Source: WHSW01 sp963781265
GTDB lineage: Bacteria; Actinomycetota; Thermoleophilia; Solirubrobacterales; 70-9
NCBI GenBank assembly: GCA_963781265.1
Contig: CAWAFH010000003.1
Span: 186,001-250,000 of the forward strand
Length of the DNA stretch: 64,000 nucleotides
Reading direction: 5' to 3'
The notes below the pieces were generated by a model. The model worked only from the letters and a program-made list of their open reading frames with translations. It made no database searches and was not told the DNA's origin. The position numbers and the translations under genes are program-made. Shown here piece after piece: positions 7,780 to 14,900 of the stretch; positions within the stretch are counted from its first letter, which is position 1, and every line of letters starts with the position of its first letter.

Positions 7780-8786
7780 CAGCCGACGACCGGGAAGCGG
7801 CGCTCGGCGGCGAGGCCGTCCAGGGTCTCCTGCATCACTCTGGTCACGTACTCGTAGACCTCGTCGACGTCGGGCTCGGGCCCGAACTGCTCGCGCAGGT
7901 CGATCGGCTGGCCGACCTCGATCGTGATCTTCGCCGGCAGCGGCAGGTGGCCGAGCAGGTCGCCGACGTTGATGATCCATGGCAGCGAGAGCGAGATCGG
8001 GAGAACCTTGAGCCGCAGGTAGCGGTCGGCGCCTGTCAGCTTCGCGAGCCAGGCGCCGCGGCTCAGGAACAGCGCCGTCTCCTGGCCCCCGATCGTCACG
8101 ACCGGGACGATCGGGACGTCGGCGTTGAGGGCGAGCTTGATGAACCCCTTGCGCCCGGCGAGGTCGATCCGGTTGCCCTCCCAGCTCGGCCGGTGGACCT
8201 CCCAGTCGCCGCCGGGGAAGACGAGGACCGCGGCGTCGGCGCCGAGCGCCTCCTCCGCGTGCCGGTGCGAGGCGGCCATCGCGCCGTAGCGGCGCAGGAA
8301 GGGACCGAGCGGTGAGGCGAGCACGAGGTTGTGGGCGAGCTGGTAGAAGGGCCGCTCGACGCCGAAGTAGGTCGAGAAGGCGAGCGGCAGGACGATCACC
8401 TCGGGCGACATGTTGCCGCCGGTGTGGTTGCCCACCAGAAGGACCGGACCGCGTTCGGGAACGTTGCCCATGTTGCGGACCTCGGCGCGGTACCAGAGCG
8501 TCGCCATCAGCCAGGACAGCGCCAGGTTCTCGCGGATGTAGTCGGGGTCGCGGTCGTCGAGGTCGGCGGTGAGCGCTCGCCGGGCGCGCTTCGCCGCATA
8601 GCCGAGGGCCCCGCCCGCCGCGCGCCGGCTCGCGCCGAGGACGCCTCCCGCAAGCCTCCGCGCGCCCTCGCCGCCCGCCCGGGCGGCGTCGCCGAGCGCG
8701 GCCGCGCGTCCGGAGCCGGCCCCGTTGAGCCCGGGGCCGTGGCCGTTCGTGCGCGCCTGATCGTCGCTGATCGCGGGCTCGCTCAT
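7779..8786 (-). CDS. lysophospholipid/glycerolipid acyltransferase family protein
   Basis: The 335-aa protein carries LPLAT (PlsC-like) motifs: GNHTGGNMSPE (variant of H-x4-D block I), an arginine block, VFPGGDWEVHRPSWEGN (block III, MGAT-like form) and VPIVPVVTIGGQET. These place it in the MGAT/hemolysin-acyltransferase side of the family, which transfers acyl chains to lipid acceptors at the membrane. The first 70 residues are Ala/Gly/Arg-rich and probably disordered. The ATG lies 6 nt after TAAGAT on the reverse strand (leaderless). Neighbours are an SRPBCC protein and an SCP2-hydrolase, suggesting a lipid-handling operon. Confidence 0.88.
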   Translation of the reverse strand: MSEPAISDDQARTNGHGPGLNGAGSGRAAALGDAARAGGEGARRLAGGVLGASRRAAGGALGYAAKRARRALTADLDDRDPDYIRENLALSWLMATLWYRAEVRNMGNVPERGPVLLVGNHTGGNMSPEVIVLPLAFSTYFGVERPFYQLAHNLVLASPLGPFLRRYGAMAASHRHAEEALGADAAVLVFPGGDWEVHRPSWEGNRIDLAGRKGFIKLALNADVPIVPVVTIGGQETALFLSRGAWLAKLTGADRYLRLKVLPISLSLPWIINVGDLLGHLPLPAKITIEVGQPIDLREQFGPEPDVDEVYEYVTRVMQETLDGLAAERRFPVVG

Positions 8787-8792
8787 CCGTCG

Positions 8793-8798
8793 ATCTTA
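8793..8798 (-). promoter_or_regulatory. leaderless -10 TAAGAT for the acyltransferase
   Basis: On the reverse strand TAAGAT ends 6 nt before ATG 8786, and no Shine-Dalgarno is visible. It lies directly next to the stop of the SCP2-hydrolase gene, so the acyltransferase operon has its own start point. Confidence 0.5.
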
Positions 8799-8801
8799 CG
8801 C

Positions 8802-10085
8802 TCAGCCGGCGCGGCGGCGGCTGCGGGCGAACCGGCGGCGCGGCAGCGGATCGGCGACCGCGGCGGCCGAGGCGATCCGCTCGGCGATCAGCCGGTTGGT
8901 GCGATCCGGGAGCTCAACCTGCGGCACGTGGCCGCAGCCGTCGAGGATCACCTGCCGGGCCTCGGGAAGGGCGGTGCTGACGTGGGGCGCGAACCCGGGC
9001 GGGATCAGCCGGTCCGAGTCGCCCCAGATGAACAGCGCGGGTGGCTCGAGCGCCGCGAGGCGGGTGTAGAAGCCCCGCTCTCCGTGCGGCTCGTCGAGGT
9101 AGATGTTGCGGGCTGCGGCGAAGAACGCGACGCGGGCGGCGCGCGAGCGGTACAGACGGCAGAACTCGTCGACGGCGACGTCGGCGGCGGCGGGGTCGAG
9201 TCGCTCCGGCCGCGCGAACAGCCCCCAGAACTGGTCGCGGACGATCCGCTCGGTCAGGGGATGAGGGATCAGGGCGAGCTCCGGGCGCAGCAGCCGCACC
9301 AGCGGCGCGAGCTGACGATGGCGGAAGGCCAGCGCCGGGGTCAGCAGGCTGAGCGAGCTGACCCGTTCGGGCGCGGCGAGCCCGACCTCGATCGCGATGC
9401 GCCCACCCATCGAGTTGCCGACCAGATGGGCGCGCTCGACCCCGCAGGCGTCGAGGTAGTCGCGCACCGCGGTCGCGAACCAGGCGGCGTTGTAGCCGCC
9501 GCGGGCGGGCTTGTCGGACCCGCCGAAGCCGGGCAGGTCGAGGGCGTGGACGGTGTGGGTGGGCGCGAGCGCGGCGACCGTCTCGAAGAACGACGCCTTG
9601 TTCGAGCCGAGCCCGTGCAGGCAGACGACCACCTCGGGACCGGCGCCGGCGATCAGGCTGCGCACGGAGCCGACCCGGGTCCCGACATCGGCGATCCGCA
9701 GCAGCGGGTCGCGGTCGCCGGGAAGCCGGAACATCCCCTCGAAGCCGAGCGCCAGGTCGAGGTCGCCGCGCGCGTACAGCCGTCGCTGCGAGAACGCGTC
9801 GAGCCCCGAGAGCCGACCCTCGCGCAGCGCCAACCAGGTCGAGGCGTCGGTGCCGATCACGATGTCGGGCTCGCGGGCGGGGGAGGGGCTGACCTCGCAG
9901 AGCTCACCGCGCGTGCGCACCTCCCAGGTTCGGCCGACGTCGCCGAGGCGGATCTGGAAGGTCGCGTCGAAGCCGGGCGGGGCGCCGAGGTAGCGCGCCG
10001 GGAGCTCGGTGAACGCGTTCACCGCCCGGGCCGCACGCTGATCGTTGAGCGAAGCGGTCCCTTGCCTCGCGGCCGTCATCGCCAT
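8802..10085 (-). CDS. SCP2-like lipid-binding domain fused to alpha/beta hydrolase
   Basis: About 427 aa from ATG 10085 (ATG 10079 is equally possible). Residues about 15-115 resemble an SCP2 sterol-carrier domain (FQIRLGDVGRTWEV, then PDIVIGTDASTWLALREG). Residues about 150-420 are an alpha/beta hydrolase with HGLGSNKASF (oxyanion loop), GNSMGG (nucleophile serine), WGDSDRLIP (acid) and GCGHVPQVE (histidine). A longer reading frame to 10250 runs over the cysS start and is unlikely. The fusion suggests an esterase or acyl hydrolase acting on a bound lipid, but the substrate is unknown. It is divergent from cysS. Confidence 0.85.
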   Translation of the reverse strand: MAMTAARQGTASLNDQRAARAVNAFTELPARYLGAPPGFDATFQIRLGDVGRTWEVRTRGELCEVSPSPAREPDIVIGTDASTWLALREGRLSGLDAFSQRRLYARGDLDLALGFEGMFRLPGDRDPLLRIADVGTRVGSVRSLIAGAGPEVVVCLHGLGSNKASFFETVAALAPTHTVHALDLPGFGGSDKPARGGYNAAWFATAVRDYLDACGVERAHLVGNSMGGRIAIEVGLAAPERVSSLSLLTPALAFRHRQLAPLVRLLRPELALIPHPLTERIVRDQFWGLFARPERLDPAAADVAVDEFCRLYRSRAARVAFFAAARNIYLDEPHGERGFYTRLAALEPPALFIWGDSDRLIPPGFAPHVSTALPEARQVILDGCGHVPQVELPDRTNRLIAERIASAAAVADPLPRRRFARSRRRAG

Positions 10086-10211
10086 CAGGCGCGGGACGTT
10101 AGCGAGCCGGACGGGCGGATCCGTCGCACCGAGGGGGTCGAAACCGGAAATAGCGGCCGTTTCGCGCTCGGCCGGCAGTCGGCCGCGCCCGGGCGCGCTC
10201 GATCTTCCAAC

Positions 10212-10217
10212 TAGCAT
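10212..10217 (+). promoter_or_regulatory. leaderless -10 TAGCAT for cysS
   Basis: TAGCAT ends exactly 7 nt before the cysS ATG at 10225, and the intervening CGCAGCG is not a ribosome site. Confidence 0.5.
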
Positions 10218-10224
10218 CGCAGCG

Positions 10225-11574
10225 ATGCGGGAGGTGAGGATCAGAGACACGCTCAGCGGCGAGCTCGCGGCGCTCGAGCCGCGCGAGCCGCCGAAGGTGG
10301 GGATCTACGCCTGCGGGCCGACCGTCTATTCCAGGATCCACGTCGGCAACGCGCGCCCCTACGTGATCCCCCTGCTGCTGCGGCGCTTTCTGGCCCACGA
10401 GGGCTATGAGCCAACCGTGGTGATCAACCTCACCGACGTCAACGACAAGATCTACGATGCCGCCCGCGCCGCCGGGGTGCCCTCCGCAGAGCACGCGCGG
10501 CGGATGATCGCCGCGTATACGGAGGACACCGACCGGCTCGGCATCGGCCGCCCCGACGCCGAGCCGCTGGCGACCGAGACGATCGCCGAGATCATCGAGC
10601 TGATCGAGGCGCTGATCGCCGGGGGGCACGCGTATGAGTCGGGCGGCGACGTGTACTTCCGCGTCCGCAGCTTCGCGAGCTACGGCAAGCTCTCCAACCG
10701 CGATCCGGACGAGATGGACCAGGGGGAGGAGGCCGGCTCCGCGCAGCTCAAGGAGAGCCCGCTCGACTTCGCGCTCTGGAAGGCGCGCAAGGAGGGCGAG
10801 GACGAGTACTGGCCCTCGCCCTGGGGCGACGGCCGGCCGGGCTGGCACATCGAGTGCTCCGCGATGGCCGAGAAGCTCCTCGGGGCCGACTTCGAGATCC
10901 ACAGCGGCGGTTCGGACCTCGTCTTTCCCCACCACGAGAATGAGATCGCGCAGACCGAGGCCGCCCGCGGCCTCCCGCTGGCGCGGGTCTGGATGCACAA
11001 CGGGATGGTCCGCACCGACGCCGAGAAGATGTCGAAGTCGCTCGGCAACATCTTCCAGCTCTCCGAGGCCGTCGATCGCTTCGGCCCGCAGGCGGTGGTC
11101 GCCTTCCTGACCTCGGGCCACTACCGCCAGCCGCTCGAGTTCTCCGAGGCTGCGCTCGAGCAGGCGGCGGCGCGGGTCGAGCGGCTGCGCAACTTCCTCG
11201 CCGAGCCGCCGGTCGACGGGGAGCCGGACGAGTTCGCGCTCGAACGGCGCGAGGCGTTCCTCGCGGCGCTCGCCGACGACTTCAACACCCCCCGGGCCTG
11301 GGCCGCGGCCTTCGAGCTCGTCGCCGAGGCGAACCGACGACCGCTTCCCGGCGCCCGCGAGGCGCTCGCCGAGCTGCTGCCGCTGCTCGGGCTCGAGGCG
11401 CTGCTCGAGGGCCACGTGGAGGGCGACCCGGAGGCGGAGGCGTTGCTCGCCGAGCGCGAGCGCGCCCGCGCGGGGCGCGACTTCGCGCGCGCCGACGAGA
11501 TCCGCGACCGGCTGGCGCGGCTCGGCTGGGAGGTCCGCGACACCCCAGAGGGCGCCCGGCTGCGAAGGGCGTAG
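10225..11574 (+). CDS. cysS: cysteinyl-tRNA synthetase
   Basis: CysRS charges tRNA-Cys. The 449-aa protein has YACGPTVYSRIHVGNARPY (zinc cysteine plus the HIGH-type motif HVGNA), INLTDVNDKI, WHIECSAMAEKLLG and HSGGSDLVFPHHENE zinc/active-site blocks, and KMSKSLGNIF. This is CysRS rather than the mycothiol ligase MshC, because the C-terminal DALR/anticodon region (DDFNTPRAWAA onward) is complete. Start ATG 10225 is set by TAGCAT 7 nt upstream. Position between ispF and rlmB follows the Bacillus order. Confidence 0.96.
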   Translation: MREVRIRDTLSGELAALEPREPPKVGIYACGPTVYSRIHVGNARPYVIPLLLRRFLAHEGYEPTVVINLTDVNDKIYDAARAAGVPSAEHARRMIAAYTEDTDRLGIGRPDAEPLATETIAEIIELIEALIAGGHAYESGGDVYFRVRSFASYGKLSNRDPDEMDQGEEAGSAQLKESPLDFALWKARKEGEDEYWPSPWGDGRPGWHIECSAMAEKLLGADFEIHSGGSDLVFPHHENEIAQTEAARGLPLARVWMHNGMVRTDAEKMSKSLGNIFQLSEAVDRFGPQAVVAFLTSGHYRQPLEFSEAALEQAAARVERLRNFLAEPPVDGEPDEFALERREAFLAALADDFNTPRAWAAAFELVAEANRRPLPGAREALAELLPLLGLEALLEGHVEGDPEAEALLAERERARAGRDFARADEIRDRLARLGWEVRDTPEGARLRRA

Positions 11575-11576
11575 CG

Positions 11577-12239
11577 ATCGGCGACCGGCACGAGATCGTC
11601 TACGGCCGGCGCCCGGTCGCCGAGGCCCGGCGCGGGCGCCGTCGCGTGCACCGTGTCTGGACCGCGGACGACACCGACGCCGCCGAGCTGCAGCGGCTGG
11701 CGGGCTCGCCCGACCACCAGGGGGTCGTCGCCGAGGTCGACCCGTACCCGTACGCCGATGCGCTCGCGCTGCTCGAGCGACCCGCGGCGCTGATCGTCGC
11801 CCTCGACCAGGTCCAGGACCCGCACAACCTCGGCGCCGTCGCGCGCTCGGCCGAGGCGGCCGGAGCGGACGGGCTCGTGATCCCGGGCCGGCGCTCGGCG
11901 TCGGTGACAGCGGCGACCGCGAAGGCGTCGGCCGGCGCCGTCGAGCACCTGCCGATCGCCCGCGTCTCGAACCTGGCGGAGTTCCTCGCCCGGGCCAAGG
12001 ACGAGGGCGCCTGGGTCTACGGCGCCGCCGCCGACGCGCCGACCGCCTACACCGCGACGGACCTGACGGGCAAGGTCGTCCTGGTGCTCGGCAGCGAGGG
12101 GAGCGGCCTGCGCCGCCTCGTGGCCGAGCGCTGCGACGGCCTCGTCGCGATCCCGGTGCGGGGGAGGGTCGGATCGCTGAACGTCTCGGCCGCGGCCGCG
12201 GCGCTGCTGTTCGAGGCGGTCCGCCAGCGGCAGGCCTAG
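11577..12239 (+). CDS. rlmB: TrmH/RlmB-family rRNA 2'-O-methyltransferase
   Basis: A SpoU-family SAM methyltransferase with a trefoil knot. Motif 1 is DQVQDPHNLGAVARSAEAAGADG, motif 2 VLVLGSEGSGL and motif 3 IPVRGRVGSLNVSAAAA. The N-terminal substrate-binding signature EIVYGRRPVAEARRGRRRVHRV is coding upstream of the first canonical start (GTG 11646, 197 aa). The true start must be near 11571-11580, where only ATC 11577 occurs, 7 nt after GAAGGG. The likely target is G2251 of 23S rRNA by analogy with E. coli RlmB. It directly follows cysS and precedes sigH. Confidence 0.9.
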   Translation: MGDRHEIVYGRRPVAEARRGRRRVHRVWTADDTDAAELQRLAGSPDHQGVVAEVDPYPYADALALLERPAALIVALDQVQDPHNLGAVARSAEAAGADGLVIPGRRSASVTAATAKASAGAVEHLPIARVSNLAEFLARAKDEGAWVYGAAADAPTAYTATDLTGKVVLVLGSEGSGLRRLVAERCDGLVAIPVRGRVGSLNVSAAAAALLFEAVRQRQA

Positions 12240-12259
12240 CAACCGCCCTGGACGGACCT

Positions 12260-12282
12260 CGCAGGATGCAACGCATCTTGCG
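12260..12282. repeat. 10-bp inverted repeat upstream of the sigH promoter
   Basis: CGCAGGATGC and GCATCTTGCG form a 10-bp stem (one G-T pair) around an AAC loop, 20 nt after the rlmB stop and 15 nt before the sigH -35. No T tract follows on the forward strand. It may terminate rlmB or act as an operator. Confidence 0.5.
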
Positions 12283-12297
12283 AAAAGGCGCTGCAGG

Positions 12298-12327
12298 TTG
12301 ACAGAACTATGTCGGCCCGCATACACT
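12298..12327 (+). promoter_or_regulatory. sigma-A-type promoter of sigH
   Basis: TTGACA at 12298-12303 and TACACT at 12322-12327 are separated by 18 bp, the best match to a housekeeping promoter in the window. Transcription would begin near 12334 and leave a leader of about 110 nt before the sigH GTG, unlike the many leaderless genes here. Confidence 0.7.
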
Positions 12328-12389
12328 GCTCCCCACATAAGGGTGAACTAAAGGTCGAGCAATAGACCGGCGGCGCGCCCGGAGGAGAG

Positions 12390-12418
12390 GACGCCCAATC
12401 CTGGGAGGTACGGGCGTC
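12390..12418 (+). promoter_or_regulatory. hairpin in the sigH 5' leader
   Basis: GACGCCC (12390-12396) pairs with GGGCGTC (12412-12418) around a 15-nt loop that contains GGGAGG, a ribosome-site-like sequence. The real Shine-Dalgarno GGAGGA lies further on at 12437-12442. I could not match the leader to a known riboswitch class. Confidence 0.35.
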
Positions 12419-12445
12419 ACGGGTTCCAACCGAGATGGAGGACAC

Positions 12446-13126
12446 GTGGCCGTACCTACCCAAGCATCGACAGCGATGGCGAGCGCCCACGGCGCCCGGC
12501 GATCTGACTCTCAACCAGAGCTTGAGGATACCTACCTCGTCGCCCTGGCCAAGAAGGGCAGTCCCGACGCCTACGACCGGATCGTCAAGCGTTATCGCGG
12601 CTTCGTCCGCCTGAAGGCGTCGTCGTACTTCCTGCTCGGCGGCGATTCGGAGGACCTGATCCAGGAGGGGCTCGTCGGCCTCTACAAGGCGATCCGCGAC
12701 TTCCGCACCGACCGCGAGTCGAGCTTTCGCAACTTCGCCGAGCTCTGCATCACCCGCCAGATCATCACCGCGGTCAAGACCGCGAGCCGCAACAAGCACG
12801 CGCCGCTGAACCAGTACGTGTCGTTCGCGCAGTCGCCGGCCGCCGGCGATGCCGAGACCACCCTCGAGGACATTCTCCCGGGGCCGATCTCGGAGGAGCC
12901 GGCCCAGCGCGCGATCGCGACCGAGGAGCTCCAGGCGCTGGTGTCCTGTCTCGCGAGCGTCCTCTCCGAGCTCGAGAGCCGGGTCCTGTCGCTGTATCTC
13001 GACGGCTATTCGTACGAGCAGATCGGCGAGCGGCTCGAGTGCGACACGAAGACGGTCGACAACGCCCTGCAGCGCGTCAAGCGCAAGGTCGCCGCCCACA
13101 TCTCGGGGCGCGAGGTCCTCGTTTAG
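12446..13126 (+). CDS. sigH: RNA polymerase sigma factor of the SigH (Spo0H) family
   Basis: The 226-aa protein is a sigma-70 family member closest in pattern to Bacillus SigH: region 2 reads VRLKASSYFLLGGDSEDLIQEG then GLYKAIRDF, followed by FAELCITRQIITAVKTASR and the PLNQYVS block, with a region 4 helix-turn-helix (YSYEQIGERLECDTKTVDNALQRVKRK). In Bacillus SigH drives stationary-phase and early sporulation genes; whether that applies here is unknown. Start GTG 12446 has GGAGGA at 12437-12442. It has its own promoter and long leader, follows rlmB as in Bacillus, and ends at a strong terminator. Confidence 0.9.
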   Translation: MAVPTQASTAMASAHGARRSDSQPELEDTYLVALAKKGSPDAYDRIVKRYRGFVRLKASSYFLLGGDSEDLIQEGLVGLYKAIRDFRTDRESSFRNFAELCITRQIITAVKTASRNKHAPLNQYVSFAQSPAAGDAETTLEDILPGPISEEPAQRAIATEELQALVSCLASVLSELESRVLSLYLDGYSYEQIGERLECDTKTVDNALQRVKRKVAAHISGREVLV

Positions 13127-13154
13127 AGCCACCGAGGCTCACGCGTCCTCTCGG

Positions 13155-13196
13155 TTCGCCGCGGTTCCCGCTCGGGGCCGCGGCGAATCCATTTCT
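13155..13196 (+). terminator. intrinsic terminator after sigH
   Basis: TTCGCCGCGG (13155-13164) pairs perfectly with CCGCGGCGAA (13178-13187) around a 13-nt loop, followed by TCCATTTCT. It lies 28 nt after the sigH stop. Confidence 0.7.
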
Positions 13197-13207
13197 GGAC
13201 CCTGGAC

Positions 13208-13260
13208 GCGCCGACGGGTTGATTTCGCCAGACAGGGCAACGGTTTCAACCCGTCGGCGC
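13208..13260. repeat. 15-bp perfect inverted repeat with 23-nt spacer
   Basis: GCGCCGACGGGTTGA (13208-13222) is the exact reverse complement of TCAACCCGTCGGCGC (13246-13260). The element lies between the sigH terminator and tRNA-Thr and belongs to no recognisable gene. As RNA it would be a very stable hairpin; as DNA it could be a protein-binding palindrome. Confidence 0.8.
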
Positions 13261-13297
13261 TCGTGAGGCGCCACGGCGTAGATTGGCGGAGAGTCGT

Positions 13298-13370
13298 GCC
13301 CGGATAGCTCAGCTGGCAGAGCACGTGATTTGTAATCACGAGGTCGTGGGTTCGATCCCCACTCCGGGCT
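13298..13370 (+). tRNA. tRNA-Thr (anticodon TGT)
   Basis: A full cloverleaf can be drawn: acceptor GCCCGGA/TCCGGGC, D-stem GCTC/GAGC, anticodon stem CGTGA/TCACG with loop TTTGTAA (anticodon TGT at 13331-13333, reading ACA), and T-stem GTGGG/CCCAC around TTCGATC. CCA is not encoded. The following gene's GTG starts only one base after the discriminator base. Confidence 0.97.
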
Positions 13371-13371
13371 T

Positions 13372-14379
13372 GTGAGTGAAAAGGACTTCACCTGGCGCGA
13401 CGGCGAGCGGACGATCCACTTCCGCGCCGGGGTGGTCGCCGACTCGGTCGAGATCCTCGCCGGGCACGGCTTCGACGCCTACGAGCTGCTGACGACCGAG
13501 CGGGCGATGGGCGCCGCTCCGGTCGACCTCGCGGAGGGCTCGAGCTGCTTTCACCACGTCCCGCCCGGGCCGGTGAACGAGGTCGCAGCGCGCATCTTCG
13601 ACGACGTCGGCGATCGCGACCTGGTCGCGATCGGCGGCGGGCGCGTGATCGACGTGGCGAAGGCGATCGCGGCGGTCAAGGGCAGCCGGGTGGCGGCGTT
13701 GCCGACGACCCTCTCGGGCGCGGAGATGACGCGGATCCACCGCCTCCCCGAGGGGCGGGACTCAATCGCCGGGCTCGTTCGCCCGCAGGTGGTGCTCGCC
13801 GACCCGCCGCTGATGGTCGGGCTGGCCGAGGACCGGCTGCGCGCCAGCGCCATGAACGCGCTCGCGCACGGCGCCGACTCGCTCTACACGCCGCTCGCCA
13901 ACCCCGTGTCCGAGATGGCCGCGCTGCGCGGCGCCAAGCTCCTCGCCCGATCGCTTGACACCCCTCGCGCCGATCGCGAACCCGACCAGCTCGCGCTCGG
14001 CTCGATCCTCTGCGCCTACGCGCTCGACTCGGCGCTGTTCAGCCTCCACCACGTCGTCTGCCAGACGCTGGTCCGCGAGCTGCGCATCCCGCACGCGGAG
14101 ACCAACGCGACGCTGCTGCCGCGCACGCTCGCGATGCTCGAGTCGCGCGCCGGCCCGCAGATGACGGCGCTCGCGCGGGCGCTCGGGGTCAAGCGCGCCG
14201 ACCTGGTCGCTCGCGTGACCGAGCTTGGCGGCGGGCCGCGGCGCCTGTCCGAGCTCGGCGCCGACCGCGGCGGGATCGAGCCGGCGATCAAGGCGATCAT
14301 GGCGCGCCCGGAGCTGCAGCTGACGCCCGACGTCCCGGGGGCGCGCGAGCTGCGCGAGTTGATCGAGTCGGCCTGGTAG
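13372..14379 (+). CDS. iron-containing alcohol dehydrogenase family protein (maleylacetate-reductase-like)
   Basis: The 335-aa protein has the Fe-ADH fold markers: AIGGGRVIDVAKAIA (NAD(P)-binding), ALPTTLSGAEMT, an SAMNALAHGADSLYTP helix contributing metal-site histidine, and FSLHHVVCQTL. The TTLSGAEMT and NALAHGAD segments resemble maleylacetate reductases more than glycerol dehydrogenases, but no aromatic-degradation genes are nearby, so the substrate is open. The GTG lies 1 nt after tRNA-Thr with no ribosome site, and the next in-frame candidate is well inside the domain. tRNA 3' processing would release a leaderless mRNA. Confidence 0.82.
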   Translation: MSEKDFTWRDGERTIHFRAGVVADSVEILAGHGFDAYELLTTERAMGAAPVDLAEGSSCFHHVPPGPVNEVAARIFDDVGDRDLVAIGGGRVIDVAKAIAAVKGSRVAALPTTLSGAEMTRIHRLPEGRDSIAGLVRPQVVLADPPLMVGLAEDRLRASAMNALAHGADSLYTPLANPVSEMAALRGAKLLARSLDTPRADREPDQLALGSILCAYALDSALFSLHHVVCQTLVRELRIPHAETNATLLPRTLAMLESRAGPQMTALARALGVKRADLVARVTELGGGPRRLSELGADRGGIEPAIKAIMARPELQLTPDVPGARELRELIESAW

Positions 14380-14433
14380 CCCCCGTGTGAGACGATCGCC
14401 CGCGGCCCGGGGGGTGACCGAGAAGGGACAGCC

Positions 14434-14847
14434 ATGGACGCACCGATCAACGTGGACGAGCTGGAGACGGCAAGCCTCGTCTCCGCCTCGGGCGAGGCCG
14501 CCTGGGTGGGCGGGTACTTCGCGTACGGAGGCAACGGAGCCGAGCGCTCGACCGTGATCTATTTCGCGGTGCCGGCGGGCAAGCGGCTCGGCAAGCACAC
14601 CGACACCGCTGAGGAGACGCAGTTCATCCTCGCCGGCAGCGGCGAGCTGCTGCTCGACGGCGGCGCCAAGCCCGTGCGCGCCGGGGACGTCGTCGTGCTC
14701 ACCGAGGGAACCGCGCACGACCTGCGCAACACCGGTGACGACGACCTGCGGGTGATCGGGTTCTTCGCCTCGCCGAGCGTCGAGCAGCACTGGACCGACG
14801 AGGTCTGGCCCCCGGATCTGACCGTGACCAAGAGCCCGAACGCGTGA
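14434..14847 (+). CDS. cupin-domain protein
   Basis: A 137-aa single-domain cupin. Motif 1 is GKRLGKHTDTAEETQFILAGSGELLLDG, with the His and Glu metal ligands, and motif 2 is GDVVVLTEGTAHDLRN. Small cupins like this bind a metal and often a sugar or acid ligand; no specific reaction can be assigned. ATG 14434 has GAAGGGA 6 nt upstream. It stands alone between the dehydrogenase and the plsC-gpsA fusion. Confidence 0.85.
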   Translation: MDAPINVDELETASLVSASGEAAWVGGYFAYGGNGAERSTVIYFAVPAGKRLGKHTDTAEETQFILAGSGELLLDGGAKPVRAGDVVVLTEGTAHDLRNTGDDDLRVIGFFASPSVEQHWTDEVWPPDLTVTKSPNA

Positions 14848-14900
14848 CGGTCGCGGCGTTGCGGCCGTAACGCCGCCGCGGCGCGCGTGTAGGCACACGC

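Noticed and set aside
10225..11574. MshC (mycothiol cysteine ligase) instead of CysRS.
   Set aside because: The protein has the HVGNA and KMSKS signatures of CysRS together with a full C-terminal region.
12327..12445. A riboswitch (for example c-di-AMP-sensing) in the sigH leader, attractive because disA is nearby.
   Set aside because: I could not fit the sequence to the ydaO or other riboswitch consensus; only simple hairpins are visible.
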